Assembly: GCF_000296445.1 (NCBI RefSeq)
Contig: NZ_JH815198.1
Location: 1,551,114 to 1,615,113 of the forward strand
Origin: Slackia piriformis YIT 12062
Lineage (GTDB): Bacteria; Actinomycetota; Coriobacteriia; Coriobacteriales; Eggerthellaceae
DNA: 64,000 nucleotides
Reading direction: 5' to 3'
Part shown: positions 8,400 to 17,925 of the stretch, one piece after another
Layout: the number at the start of each line of letters is the position of its first letter
Numbering within the stretch: the first letter of the stretch is position 1
The notes under the pieces: generated by a model
Database searches by the model: none
What the model was told of the DNA's origin: nothing
The model's input: only the letters and a program-made list of their open reading frames with translations
Position numbers and translations under genes: made by a program

Positions 8400-9794
8400 T
8401 TACTCCTTATCGTCATTCTCAAGCGAGAACACAGTATCGATGTTGATGGGAGACGAAGCGCCCCCTACGCGCTGCCCGCCGAACTGGGAAAGCAGACGTT
8501 TCGCCGCAGCAATATCGACCAGCTTCTCGGCGTGACTGCGCATGTTGCGAATACGCGCCTTGCCTTGGGAAAGCTCGTCGGGACCGAGCACGATCACAAC
8601 GCGGGCATTGACTTTGTCTGCCATCTTGAACTGGCTTTTCAGGCTCTTCCCCTGATGGTCCATCTCGACGCAAAGCCCGGCGTCGCGAGCGGCGCATACC
8701 AAATCAAAAGCGGCCGCGCGAACAGAATCGTCCACGCAGGCGACATATCCGTCAACACGCTTGGTGCTTTCGCCCAGAGCGCCGGCGGCCTCAAGCGCGA
8801 GAACCATGCGTTCGAAACCGAGCGCGAAGCCGAGGCCCGGAGTGGGACGGCCTCCTACAGATTCGGCAAGCTTGTCGTAGCGACCGCCGCCGCCGATGGC
8901 GCTCTGAGAACCCATGCCCTCGGTGACCTGAGCCTCGAAAACCGTGCGCGTGTAGTAGTCGAGACCGCGCACCAGCGTGGGATCTTCGATGTAGGAAATG
9001 CCCGCAGCGTCAAGCAGAGCCTTGACCGCTTCGTAATGGGTTCGGCAATCGTCGCACAGATTGTCGGTGATCTTCGGGGCGGCCTCCATAACGCGAGAGC
9101 ACGTTTCGTTCTTGCAGTCGAACGCACGCAGCGGGTTGGTTTCCGCACGACGATGGCACTCTTCGCACATTTCGTCCTCATGGTCGAGAATGAATTGGCG
9201 CACGCTTTCGCGATATGCAGGACGACATGCGTCGTCGCCCATGGAATTAATGAGCAGGCGCATATTCTGACGAGGTACACCCATGGTTTCGTAGAAGCGC
9301 ATGAGCATGATAATCATCTCAGCGTCAGCCGTGGGTTCGGTTGCGCCCAGGCATTCGACGCCTATCTGATGGAACTGGCGCAGGCGTCCTTTCTGGGGAC
9401 GTTCCGCGCGAAACATCGGACCAGCATAGAAGAGCTTCGCCGGAGCCGCTCCCTGCTCGACCAGATTATGCTGAACCACCGCACGAACCACACCGGCCGT
9501 ACCTTCGGGGCGAAGAGAAAGCTTCTGCTTGGACTTCAAGCCCTCGTCGGAGCCGGCAGCAAGCGCGCGTTTGTAGTTTTCGCCGCTGCGAACAGTGAAC
9601 ATTTCTTTGCCCACGACATCGGTTGCTTCGCCGATGCCGCGCGTAAACACTTCGGTCATCTCGAAGATAGGCGTATCGATGGGCTCGTAGCCATACGCAG
9701 CAAAAAGCTTTGCCGCGGTTTCCGTCGTTGAGCGCCACAGGCGCGCGACGGCGGGAAGCATGTCGGCAGTTCCCTCGGGTGCATTGTAAGGCAT
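8400..9794 (-). CDS. hisS: Histidyl-tRNA synthetase
   Basis: A 464-residue class II synthetase. Motif 2 ([17 protein letters not shown]), the HisRS-specific [14 protein letters not shown] and motif 3 ([11 protein letters not shown]) are present. So is a Cys-rich insertion between residues about 220 and 260 (CEECHRR, CSRVM, CDDC) found in many bacterial HisRS proteins. I place the start at ATG 9794 (MPYNAPEG), 6 nt after AAAGGA; the upstream ATG at 9800 sits on the ribosome-binding site. First gene of the hisS-aspS pair. Confidence 0.96.
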   Translation of the reverse strand: MPYNAPEGTADMLPAVARLWRSTTETAAKLFAAYGYEPIDTPIFEMTEVFTRGIGEATDVVGKEMFTVRSGENYKRALAAGSDEGLKSKQKLSLRPEGTAGVVRAVVQHNLVEQGAAPAKLFYAGPMFRAERPQKGRLRQFHQIGVECLGATEPTADAEMIIMLMRFYETMGVPRQNMRLLINSMGDDACRPAYRESVRQFILDHEDEMCEECHRRAETNPLRAFDCKNETCSRVMEAAPKITDNLCDDCRTHYEAVKALLDAAGISYIEDPTLVRGLDYYTRTVFEAQVTEGMGSQSAIGGGGRYDKLAESVGGRPTPGLGFALGFERMVLALEAAGALGESTKRVDGYVACVDDSVRAAAFDLVCAARDAGLCVEMDHQGKSLKSQFKMADKVNARVVIVLGPDELSQGKARIRNMRSHAEKLVDIAAAKRLLSQFGGQRVGGASSPINIDTVFSLENDDKE

Positions 9795-10019
9795 GGACAT
9801 CCTTTGCGACGTGGCGTTATTCGTAACGCAACATTGTAGCACCTTGCGTGGGAAGTCTGATGAGAATACGCGCTACGCGCCACGCTTTCAACGCAAGACG
9901 CGGCGCGTCGCATGCCCGTCGGGCAGGATGCGCACCAAAGGACCCCCGAACGCGCAGGAGCGCCTGCGGCTTGCCGCTACGCCACAGGCCTGCAAATACT
10001 TCGTGAACCCGCAACGTAG

Positions 10020-10046
10020 AAAGGGGCGCAGCGATTGCGCCCCTTT
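10020..10046 (-). terminator. Terminator after the M16C protease gene
   Basis: An 11-bp perfect stem (10020-10030 with 10036-10046, 5-nt loop) lies 18 nt beyond the stop of the minus-strand protease gene. A short T-run follows on that strand. The rest of 9795-10019 holds GC-rich imperfect hairpins upstream of hisS but no recognisable riboswitch or His-rich leader peptide. Confidence 0.75.
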
Positions 10047-10063
10047 CTATAAACAGTCTTAGC

Positions 10064-13000
10064 CTATATCAATTCGATAACGTCGAGTTTCTCCGCCGAA
10101 GCGTGCACGACCTCTTCCCCGCCGAAGACGCAGACGCTGCCACGTCGGGCAACTTCGTCGAGCACCGCAGAGCACGCACGCAGCTTTTCCGGCGTTGTGG
10201 CCAGCTTTTCCGCCCGCAGCCGCTCGCGGTAGCCCGCAGGCTTTTCGCAGAAGAACTGGGCATCCTGGCGCCGGGCAACCTGCCTCGGCTTCGCCGGAGC
10301 ATCGTGCGATGCCACCGTGCTTACGATGTAGCCCTCCATCTCTTCTTCGCTCGGGTCAAACGACGCAAGCCACGAACCCGCCGCGTCGAAACGTTCGATG
10401 GTCGGGTCGACCGCTGGATCGCGGAAGGAGTAGAACCGTCCGAAGCCTTCGGGCGTACGACGGAAGCCCACGCCGTACGCGCCGCCTTTCACGCGCACTT
10501 CGTTCCACAGGTAGTCGAATGAAAGCGCGCTTGCGAGCACCTGCCATTCGCCCGCGTACGCTCCAAGGCTGCCCACGTCGGCGCCTTTGGCAACATAGCA
10601 CACGTCGCTCGGCACGATGAACGCCTCGCGCCTCATTACGGGATCGGGAATCTTCTCGCCGAAAGCGGGAACAGAGGGCTTGCCGTCGAACGCCCTTGCC
10701 TCTCCAGGCAGGCCGAAATCACCCGCCATACGGAAGAAAGCCTCCCTGTCAGCCTCCGATCCCGTAAAGCTCGCCACCACATCGCGCTTCGTGAAAACAC
10801 GCGAGCACACGTCTCGCAAACGCGATTGCAACGCGTCGAAACGTTCGTCGAAGTTGTCGATCAAATCGCACAGGAAGCGGTAGAAATCCACGCCCCCCAT
10901 GGCCTCTTTCAAAACCCCCGATTTGAATTCGTACGAGGAAAGCCTGTTCATCGCGCGCACGTGGCCTTCGTTGGCAAACGACTGCTCCATGGCAATGCGG
11001 CGCTGCACCAAGATATCGCGAATCTTGTCGGCGTCATCGAACTTTGTGGTTTCCCAGATTTCGCGCGGGATGCACGCCATCTGCTCGAGCTCTTCCGAAA
11101 GCGCGCTGGTGGCGACGGTCATCTTGAGCGACACCCTCGAAGGGTCGGCGTCGTCGACGAACGCATCGGCAAAAAAGCGCAGAGATCCCAGGTGCAAGCG
11201 CATAAGGACATCCAGATCGGCCGCAGTATGGCGCTCGATATCGAGGCGCGAAAGAAGCATGCCAAGCACGCTCAGGTACGGTACGTCCTCCCACGCAAGG
11301 TCGTCGATACCGAAATATAGGTAAAGGTAGCTTATCTTGCGCGTGGGCACGTTGTGGAACAGGCACGTGATGGGCCCCTCCGCAAAAACCTGCATCTCGG
11401 GGTCAGGACTCGCGGGGCCTATATCGCTCACGTGCAGACGCGGAAGGGTTTCGACGGCTTCGGGGGCATCGGGGCTTTCCTGCATTACGCGCAGCGCAGC
11501 CACCTCGTCGCGAATTTCTTGTTTGTCCGCTTCGTCCATCTGTGCAAGCTTGGTCGCAAGTTCGGCGGCTTCTTCGGAATCGCCCTCGGTTTTCTCAGGG
11601 ACAAGCTCGACTAAGGCCTTATGGTTGCTCTTGCATACGAGCGCTTCGAGCACGTCTTCGAAATAGCGCCCCTCGAGACCGGCGCGCATATGGGCAAGCG
11701 CGTCTTCGTAGCGCAAGTATGTCGTGGGCATGTCTTCGTCATACAGCCAACCCGCAAGCGCATTCATGGCCAAGGGCACGCCGTCAGCCATGCCGCGGTC
11801 GCGTTCGCGCAGGTCAAAAGACATCTGCGCAAGCGACGCCTCAAGCACGTCTCGGGGAATACCGTCACGAACCAGGCGACGGACCTCGGATTCAACAAGC
11901 TCCATGAACGGCCGCGCAGCGCCGTCGTTGGCATTGCGCAGCTGGAACATCGCCACAGGCTGCGCCTGCGAGTCGAGAAGATAGGCCATGGCGTCACCGC
12001 CGAGACCGGCATCGAGAATAGCGCGCTTGATAGGGGATTCGTTGCCGCCCATCAGCGCATCAAGAAGGATGTCGCACGCCAGCACGCGCTCGAAATCGCG
12101 CGCCTCGCCCACGACATAGGCCAGTCCGACACCCGCGTTTTCGGGAGCGGTCTCCATCCGAACCGTTTCGTCGAGCGTCACACACGGCTCCTGGGTTCCA
12201 ATGGCGTTCGGCGCCGCATCACTGCACGGCTCGAACACCGAAAGGTAGTTTTCGTCCAGAAAGCCCAGAATACGGTCGGCATCGAGGTTTCCGTACAGCA
12301 CGATATAAGAATTGTCCAGGCGATAGTGGCGCGCGTGGGTATCCAGATAGCCCTCATAGGTCAACTGGGGGATGGCCCTCGGATGCCCGCCCGATTCGAA
12401 AGCGTAGCACGTATCGGGGAAAAGAGCCCTGTTCACTGCGTGGTAGAGCACGCTATCGGGATCGGATAGCGCACCTTTCATTTCATTGAAAACAACGCCG
12501 TTGTAGCGCAGGCGCTCACCTGAAGCGTCTTTTTCGATGGCGACCTTATCAGGCGCGCCATTCTCGGCGGCCGCCCCACCCTCGAAAGCAGCAGCGTCGG
12601 CGATAGCCTCGCCTTCGGCCTCTTCGAGCTCGTAGTGCCATCCTTCCTGCTCGAAGATGGCGCGCTTACCATAAATCGCAGGATGCAAGACCGCATCCAT
12701 GTAGACGTCGATGAGATTAATCAGGTCCTGTTCGTTCGTACTGGCCACCGGATACATGGTTTTATCGGGAAACGTCAACGCATTAAGAAACGTCTGCATG
12801 GACGTTTTGAGCAAATCCACGAAAGGCTCTTTAACGGGAAACTTCTCGGATCCGCACAGTACCGAATGCTCCAAGATGTGAAAGACGCCCGTGTCATCCG
12901 CAGGCGGTGTTTTGAACGCTATGGAAAATGCCTTATTGGCATCTTCGTTCTGAAGGAAAAGTAGCCGAGCGCCGCTTTTCTCGTGCCTCATCACATGCGC

Positions 13001-13102
13001 AAACCCGTCAATTTCCGACAAGGGTTCGCTTGATTGGACGATGAAGCCGTGCGTCTGCACACCCGGCGCGAAATCGAAAGATGAATCGTGAGATGAAAGC
13101 AT
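10064..13102 (-). CDS. M16C metalloprotease (presequence-protease-like)
   Basis: A 1012-residue zinc peptidase of the insulinase/pitrilysin clan, subfamily M16C, which degrades peptides in an enclosed chamber. The inverted zinc motif HILEH is at residues 75-79, just after the M16C opening (FLQNEDANKAFSIAFKTPPADDTGVFHILEH). FPVKEPFVDLLKTSMQTFLNA and NEMKGALSDPDSVLYHA follow as expected. The C half is the inactive repeat. I chose ATG 13102 (GAAGGGA 6 nt upstream) over an earlier in-frame ATG at 13168. No signal peptide is seen, so it is probably cytoplasmic and recycles peptides. It stands alone, with repeat-rich DNA upstream. Confidence 0.92.
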   Translation of the reverse strand: MLSSHDSSFDFAPGVQTHGFIVQSSEPLSEIDGFAHVMRHEKSGARLLFLQNEDANKAFSIAFKTPPADDTGVFHILEHSVLCGSEKFPVKEPFVDLLKTSMQTFLNALTFPDKTMYPVASTNEQDLINLIDVYMDAVLHPAIYGKRAIFEQEGWHYELEEAEGEAIADAAAFEGGAAAENGAPDKVAIEKDASGERLRYNGVVFNEMKGALSDPDSVLYHAVNRALFPDTCYAFESGGHPRAIPQLTYEGYLDTHARHYRLDNSYIVLYGNLDADRILGFLDENYLSVFEPCSDAAPNAIGTQEPCVTLDETVRMETAPENAGVGLAYVVGEARDFERVLACDILLDALMGGNESPIKRAILDAGLGGDAMAYLLDSQAQPVAMFQLRNANDGAARPFMELVESEVRRLVRDGIPRDVLEASLAQMSFDLRERDRGMADGVPLAMNALAGWLYDEDMPTTYLRYEDALAHMRAGLEGRYFEDVLEALVCKSNHKALVELVPEKTEGDSEEAAELATKLAQMDEADKQEIRDEVAALRVMQESPDAPEAVETLPRLHVSDIGPASPDPEMQVFAEGPITCLFHNVPTRKISYLYLYFGIDDLAWEDVPYLSVLGMLLSRLDIERHTAADLDVLMRLHLGSLRFFADAFVDDADPSRVSLKMTVATSALSEELEQMACIPREIWETTKFDDADKIRDILVQRRIAMEQSFANEGHVRAMNRLSSYEFKSGVLKEAMGGVDFYRFLCDLIDNFDERFDALQSRLRDVCSRVFTKRDVVASFTGSEADREAFFRMAGDFGLPGEARAFDGKPSVPAFGEKIPDPVMRREAFIVPSDVCYVAKGADVGSLGAYAGEWQVLASALSFDYLWNEVRVKGGAYGVGFRRTPEGFGRFYSFRDPAVDPTIERFDAAGSWLASFDPSEEEMEGYIVSTVASHDAPAKPRQVARRQDAQFFCEKPAGYRERLRAEKLATTPEKLRACSAVLDEVARRGSVCVFGGEEVVHASAEKLDVIELI

Positions 13103-13375
13103 GGAATGTCCCTTCGCATCTGGATAATGCGGAGAATTATAGTCCACGCCCTTGCCGCCGCCGTTCACGCCCCGTCAACACACCGAAAAGGCTCAGACGC
13201 AGATTAAAATGCACCAAACTGCCGTGCGAAACTCGCAAAATGCGCGAAACGTACCCGATTTACAGCGCGCCTGCAGCTCATAGCACAATTTCCCTCACGT
13301 TATTCCACATTTATCAATACTTTGTCTATTTTCATAGATTATATCCTGAAATGCTCGGAACGCATTGATACACTT

Positions 13376-13499
13376 CGTGCGTTTTGCGAATCCGAGGGAG
13401 CGAGCTCGTGCATTTTGCGAGTCCGAAGGGGCGAACCCATGCGTTTTCCGAACCCAAGGGAACGAATCCGTGCGTCTTTCGAGCCCGAAAAACGCAGGC
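13376..13499. repeat. Four tandem imperfect 31-bp repeats
   Basis: Units at 13376-13406, 13407-13437, 13438-13468 and 13469-13499 all have exactly 31 bp. They share CGTGCGTTTT, then GAG/AAC-CCGA, then GGGAGCGA-like blocks. They lie 274 bp upstream of the M16C start and downstream of the LuxR 1 stop. Because 31 is not a multiple of three, the open frames seen across them are probably fortuitous. The rest of 13103-13671 contains no gene I can support. Confidence 0.8.
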
Positions 13500-13671
13500 T
13501 CCCGCACTTTGTCCCACGACGCAGGCACGACACCGATACAATGTCGAGCATGGACGACATAAAAACGGCGCCTCGAACTACCGAGCAAAAGCGGGCGACG
13601 CAACGTCGATAGGATGCCGACCGGCGCCGACACAGGAGGATTCATCGCACCCACTTGTCGGCCTGCGAAAC

Positions 13672-15132
13672 TCATCCTTTCGATTCAACAAGGTCTATCA
13701 ATTCCTGATGCGAATGCACTCCAAGCTTTGCGTACACGTGCGAAACGTGAGTCTTCACCGTATTGTACGAAACGACCAGGGTCTCCTGGATATAGCGAGC
13801 ATTGCGCCCGTGCGCCAAGAGCAGAAACACCTCCCGCTCACGCTCGGTCAGGCATGCGTCTGTGGCAAGCCTGCCGCAGCGCTCTTCCAGCGACCCTTCG
13901 TCGCCGCCTTCTTCTTTTCCTTCGACGACCTTGACGTCGACGGACGGCAAAACCGACTCGATGGTCTTCGAGAAGCTGAATGTGCCGAGCACGAACAGCA
14001 CGTAGGCAACCAGAACGAAAACCACAGCAGCCGAGATGATAGCAAGAACCGTGCCGTCGGTCCGATACGCCTCGTTCGTCACCCTTCCGAACACAGCCCC
14101 CAGGATGGTTCCCCACGAAGCCATTGCGTTACCCCAAGCAAACACGGAAAGAGCGCCCGTTGGATTTTTCGCTCCGATTGCAATAAGCACGTAGTACATG
14201 AGTATCTCGAAGATGCCCGTCCCCGCAGAGAGCAGCGAGCTCGCAAGCGCGTCGCGCGGAGTGCCCGTTATGGAGAGAACGAGAAAACCCGCCACCGAGA
14301 CAAGAATCGACACGCGGAACAACCCATCGGAAGAAAGAGGTTTGCTGCTGGCGAACACGCACACGGCAACGGCACACAGCGCAGCCAACGCCGAAAATGC
14401 AACCACGGGTACGCGATCGACTTCGCCGAAAGTCAGAGAATAGCCGTAAACAAATCGAAAGACGACCAGCGATATAAACACCTGATGGCCGAACGGAACG
14501 AACGAACCAGGCGAAGTGATGGATATCTGAGCAGGAGAATCGCTGCTGGAAAAATCACGCACACGCAGCGAAAGCCGCGCCGACAAAGCAACGGCCCCGA
14601 TCGGAAAAAGCAAAAACATCGCCAGATTTGCCTCGAGAGGCAGGATGCGGAAAAGACCGCGAAGCACAAACGATGCGACATAGGACCACACGACGACGAT
14701 GCCGGCACGACGCAAAGTAAGACCGGTGCAGGCAAGACCGACGCAGATGTTTGCAAGTCCTCCCCCAACAGTTACAAGCGAAGCGCCCGCAACCGTGAGA
14801 AAAACCGAATCGCACAACGTCCCCGCCACGCACAACGCGCCGCCGACCGCCATCAAGAAGACGACACCCCATGTGAAAATGCGGCCGTCGAGAGGATGCG
14901 ACCTCCAAAACGACAATACGGCGATAGCGGCAAGCGCCGCTCCTCCGACACACGCGCTCACTTCGCGCGTCCATATGAAAATCAAGTCGAACAGCGGAAA
15001 GGCGCTGTAATTCAGCAGCCAGTATTCGGAAAACGTCAGCGTGAGCGCCAAGGCGCACAGCATAGTCGGACCGTTCTCTCCCCCGCACGCACGAGCCTTG
15101 GCCAACATGGCCCGCTGCATGATATTGCCCAC
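13672..15132 (-). CDS. LuxR-type regulator 1 with 12-helix membrane domain
   Basis: About 486 residues. The first 400 form roughly 12 hydrophobic helices arranged like a transporter. The last 65 are a LuxR/FixJ-type HTH (LTEREREVFLLLAHGRNARYIQETLVVSYNTVKTHVSHVYAKLGVHSHQELIDLV). Proteins of this design in Eggerthella lenta are membrane sensors that control a neighbouring reductase operon. I favour the GTG at 15132, with AAGGGAGG 5 nt upstream; ATG codons at 15156 and 15120 are alternatives. It is divergent from the flavoprotein at 15545 and is presumably its activator. The ligand is unknown. Confidence 0.88.
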   Translation of the reverse strand: MGNIMQRAMLAKARACGGENGPTMLCALALTLTFSEYWLLNYSAFPLFDLIFIWTREVSACVGGAALAAIAVLSFWRSHPLDGRIFTWGVVFLMAVGGALCVAGTLCDSVFLTVAGASLVTVGGGLANICVGLACTGLTLRRAGIVVVWSYVASFVLRGLFRILPLEANLAMFLLFPIGAVALSARLSLRVRDFSSSDSPAQISITSPGSFVPFGHQVFISLVVFRFVYGYSLTFGEVDRVPVVAFSALAALCAVAVCVFASSKPLSSDGLFRVSILVSVAGFLVLSITGTPRDALASSLLSAGTGIFEILMYYVLIAIGAKNPTGALSVFAWGNAMASWGTILGAVFGRVTNEAYRTDGTVLAIISAAVVFVLVAYVLFVLGTFSFSKTIESVLPSVDVKVVEGKEEGGDEGSLEERCGRLATDACLTEREREVFLLLAHGRNARYIQETLVVSYNTVKTHVSHVYAKLGVHSHQELIDLVESKG

Positions 15133-15191
15133 CAAACCCTCCCTTACAGTGCGCATTCATGCAGGGTATTCTAGCAGGAGAGACTCCTCGA

Positions 15192-15210
15192 CGTACGGGC
15201 TAAGCGTACG
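15192..15210. promoter_or_regulatory. Possible operator between LuxR 1 and flavoprotein 1
   Basis: Two copies of the palindromic hexamer CGTACG (15192-15197 and 15205-15210) are separated by 7 nt, forming a symmetric site close to the LuxR 1 start in the divergent promoter region. This is the strongest dyad I see there. Binding by LuxR 1 is inferred from position only. Confidence 0.35.
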
Positions 15211-15360
15211 AAAACATCTCATACCGCAACTACATTTTCCCAGTTCAAATTACATTTCGATAAATCTCACCCGAGTAGTACGACGCGTTTTTCGCACACG
15301 AGGCATACGATTTCGTCGTTCGAACGCTTCGTCCGTGAAACGCCGTCGCGTTGCACGACC

Positions 15361-15449
15361 CGCAAGGCCGCGTCCGCACCAGCATCGGCCCGCAGGGCGC
15401 GTCCGTATCGGTATCGACCTGCAAGGCCGCGTCCGCAGCAACATCGGCC
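15361..15449. repeat. Three tandem 29-30-bp repeats in the flavoprotein 1 leader
   Basis: Units 15361-15390, 15391-15419 and 15420-15449 share GCAAGGCCGCGTCCG and CATCGGCC cores. The second unit is one base shorter. They end about 95 nt before the flavoprotein start, so they may lie in its 5' untranslated region. No ORF with a ribosome-binding site reads through them. Confidence 0.75.
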
Positions 15450-15544
15450 TCGCTGTCTTTTGCCGAACGCAGCTGCACCGCTGTGCAACGCAAGCGCGCC
15501 GCATATGGATACGAAGCAGAAACGACATACAAGGAGGGAATTTC

Positions 15545-17238
15545 ATGAAGACCGAAACCAAGGGCATGTCTCGCCGCGCATTCTTGGGCCTTGGCGCCGC
15601 CACGGCGGCTATCGCAGGAGCAGGCCTTGCCGGGTGCTCCGCCGGAAAGCCTGCCACCGCGCCTAAGGCAGGCGGCGCAGCCGAAGACTGGCTCGGCTCC
15701 GCACCGGAAATCGCCGAAGACGAAATCGTCGAAACCATCGACACCGAAATCCTTGTCTGCGGCGCAGGCACGTCAGTGTCTGCGGCGCAGGCACGTCAGG
15801 ACTTTTTGCCGCATGCTCCGCAGCCGAAGAAGGCGCAAAGGTAGTCTGCCTTGAAAAAGGCGCCATCGGCGGCGGCGTGCGCGACAACCTCGGAGCACTC
15901 AACAGCCGACTGCAGCAAGAGGCGGGCGAGACGATCGACGAAAACGAAATCGTCAACGACATGATCCGCTACGCGGACAACTACTGCAACCCACGCCTGT
16001 ACCACATCTGGGCGCAAAACTCCGGTGAGGCGATCGACTGGTATCAGGACCGTCTCGAAGAAGCAGGATTCGAGCTCTTCTTCGAGGGCGCGAAAGATGC
16101 CAAGCCCTCTCTGTACAAACACTGGGCTACCGGCCATATTCCCAGCTGGCCCGCCGATACTGAATTCGCCGGCCTTTCCGACGTTGTCAACGGCAAAATC
16201 GTCCTGGGCGATTACGCGGAATCCAAGGGCGTCGAATTCCGCTTCAACACCCCCATGGTCAAGCTTGTCCAGGACGAAAGCGGCGCAGTAACGGGCGCAA
16301 TCGCCGAAGGACCCGACGGCTATATCAAAATCAACGCAAGCAAAGGCACGGTGGTGTGCACGGGCGGCTACGCACGCAACGAAGACATGCTCAAAGCCCT
16401 GCAGCCTCAGACCATGGACAAGTACTCCCTCTCCATTGCCATCGATGGCACCACGGGCGACGGCATCAAGGCATGCCTGTGGGCGGGCGCTCACATGGAC
16501 GAGGTCCACACCGCGATGGTCTTCGACCGCGTTGCCGTAAAGCCCGACGAGTTCGGCGGATCGGACACGGTCGGCTCCTTGTTCTGGATGGGTTCCAACC
16601 CGTGGCTGAAGGTCAATCTCAACGGCGAGCGCTTCGCCAACGAAGCCGCACCGTACGATTACATCCTCAACGCCACGCTGACACAACCGCACCATACCGT
16701 TGTCGATATCTGGGACTCGGACTACGAACAGTATCTCGAGCAGTTCGACATCCACGGATGCGCACGCGTCAACGGCGCTCCCACCAACATGACGCTCGAT
16801 GCCGTCAAAGGCCTCAACCAGGGTCTGATCGACGACGGATACATTGTCGTCGCCGACACCATCGAAGAACTCGCCGAGGGCCTGGGCATCCCCGCCGATG
16901 CGCTTAAGGCGACGGTCGAGCGACAGAACGAAAACTTCGATGCCGGCGTTGACCCCGATTTTGGCAAAGACACGCACCGTCTGTCCGCTATCCGTACCGC
17001 TCCGTTCTACGGCGTGCGCACCTCCGGCTACATGCTGTGCACCCTGGACGGCATCACCATCAACGAGAACTTCCAGGCCGTAAACGACGGAGGCGAAGCG
17101 ATCGAGGGCCTCTATGTCACGGGCGTCGATTCGGGATCGTACTACGCGCATACGTATCCGAATATGTCCACCGGCAACTGCTGCGGATGCTCCGTCACCT
17201 TTGCACGTATGATCGGCAAGGCGCTGGCCGCGAAGTAG
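15545..17238 (+). pseudogene. Tat-exported FAD reductase (fumarate-reductase-like), frameshifted by a 23-bp duplication
   Basis: A flavoprotein of the fumarate reductase/3-ketosteroid dehydrogenase type. It starts at ATG 15545 behind AAGGAGG with a twin-arginine signal (SRRAFLG) and lipobox (LAGC, Cys31). Just inside the FAD-binding loop (TEILVCGAGTS) the frame shifts: 15754-15776 is repeated exactly at 15777-15799. Removing one copy restores the frame precisely and gives the expected GAGTSGLFAACSAAEEGAKVVCLEKG, then an intact reading frame to 17238 (556 residues). The rest shows no decay, so the lesion looks recent or switchable; an assembly error is also possible. It lacks an FMN or heme domain. 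It is divergent from LuxR 1. Substrate unknown, presumably an organic electron acceptor. Confidence 0.92.
15754..15799. repeat. Exact 23-bp tandem duplication in flavoprotein 1
   Basis: The 23 bases at 15754-15776 recur identically at 15777-15799. The copies encode the glycine-rich dinucleotide-binding loop (CGAGTS). A 23-bp insertion shifts the frame, and excision of one copy by slippage or recombination would repair it. Confidence 0.97.
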
Positions 17239-17273
17239 CATCGCCGAATACCGAAGCATTTTTCGGGCGACAT

Positions 17274-17309
17274 CCGCGCGGTGCCGACAGCACCCATGAC
17301 ACCGCGCGG
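17274..17309 (+). terminator. GC-rich hairpin after flavoprotein 1
   Basis: A perfect 10-bp stem (CCGCGCGGTG, 17274-17283, with 17300-17309) and 16-nt loop lie 36 nt after the flavoprotein stop. No T-tract follows, so termination strength is uncertain. Confidence 0.5.
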
Positions 17310-17310
17310 G

Positions 17311-17412
17311 CGCATCCGCTGCCGCAATAGCCGGTGTTTCTCGCAAGCGTATCCTTCGCTGCGACAGCCGGCGCTTCGCGCAAGCGCATCCGTCGCCGCA
17401 GCCGGCCGGCTC
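17311..17412. repeat. Tandem 37-bp repeats after flavoprotein 1
   Basis: Two clear 37-bp units (17311-17347 and 17348-17384) share CGCATCC, GCCGC/CTGCG, AGCCGG and CGCAAG blocks. A degenerate third copy begins at 17385. They sit between two hairpins. No gene is supported in 17239-18233. Confidence 0.65.
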
Positions 17413-17473
17413 GCCCCGCATCGGCGCATTTGCCGGCTACGACGACCCTCCTACCGTAGACCCACCCTCCGCA

Positions 17474-17510
17474 GCGTGGGCGCGCTCTCGATACTGAGGT
17501 GCGCCCACGC
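17474..17510. other. Perfect stem-loop in long intergenic region
   Basis: GCGTGGGCGC (17474-17483) pairs exactly with 17501-17510 across 17 nt. There is no adjacent T-run. It is one of several stem-loops in the gene-free stretch 17239-18233. Confidence 0.6.
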
Positions 17511-17705
17511 CGTAACGACGCACCGGCGCCGCATCATAGCGAACCTTCACACGCCAGGCGCCCCTTTGCGCAATCCCCTTCGTGCAAGACCTACCCTCCA
17601 TTCAAGACCCCTCACACAAGACCCCTCGTGAAAAACCCCTCCCTTGCGTCTTCGCGAAGACTCGCTTTTATCCGATTCCGAGCATCTGGCCCCTGAACAA
17701 CGTTC

Positions 17706-17767
17706 ATCCATACTATCTCGTAGGTTTTTGACACGCGAAACGCACGAGAATACGAGATAGTATGGAT
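17706..17767. repeat. Inverted repeat A sharing an ATCCATACTATCT arm
   Basis: A perfect 17-bp inverted repeat, 17706-17722 with 17751-17767, has a 28-nt loop. The arm begins ATCCATACTATCT, which recurs in the next inverted repeat at 17861. A T8 run follows at 17792-17799. Confidence 0.8.
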
Positions 17768-17860
17768 TTCCGAAGCACATCGTCGACCGCGTTTTTTTTC
17801 GAAACATGAAACCCCTGTTCACAGGCTTGTTGTCACAAGGATCGCCCAAGTACCCGAAAT

Positions 17861-17925
17861 GCATCCATACTATCTAGGCAAAACGTGCATTTTCCCTGCA
17901 AAAACCGCCTAAATAGTATGGATGC
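17861..17925. repeat. Inverted repeat B sharing the same arm
   Basis: A 19-bp inverted repeat, 17861-17879 with 17907-17925, has one mismatch and a 27-nt loop. Its arms carry the same ATCCATACTAT core as inverted repeat A, 155 bp upstream. The shared arms and similar loops suggest a duplicated element, either a small non-autonomous repeat or a paired protein-binding site. Confidence 0.8.

Noticed and set aside
9795-10019. His leader peptide or T-box upstream of hisS
   Set aside because: No run of His codons and no recognisable T-box sequence; only GC-rich imperfect hairpins.
13376-13499. CRISPR array
   Set aside because: The units are contiguous with no unique spacers, and no cas genes are present. 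The same applies to the 40-bp and 37-bp arrays.
13384-15174. Open frame of almost 600 codons opposite LuxR 1
   Set aside because: It is antisense to a clear LuxR gene, is rich in Arg/His/Gln, has no ribosome-binding site or family resemblance, and begins in the 31-bp repeats. GC-rich coding DNA produces such shadows.
15754-15877. Programmed ribosomal frameshift in flavoprotein 1
   Set aside because: There is no slippery heptamer or stimulatory structure. An exact 23-bp duplication explains the shift completely.
15796-17421. Open frame of 541 codons opposite flavoprotein 1
   Set aside because: Its composition mirrors the real gene and it runs into the downstream repeats; no start signal.
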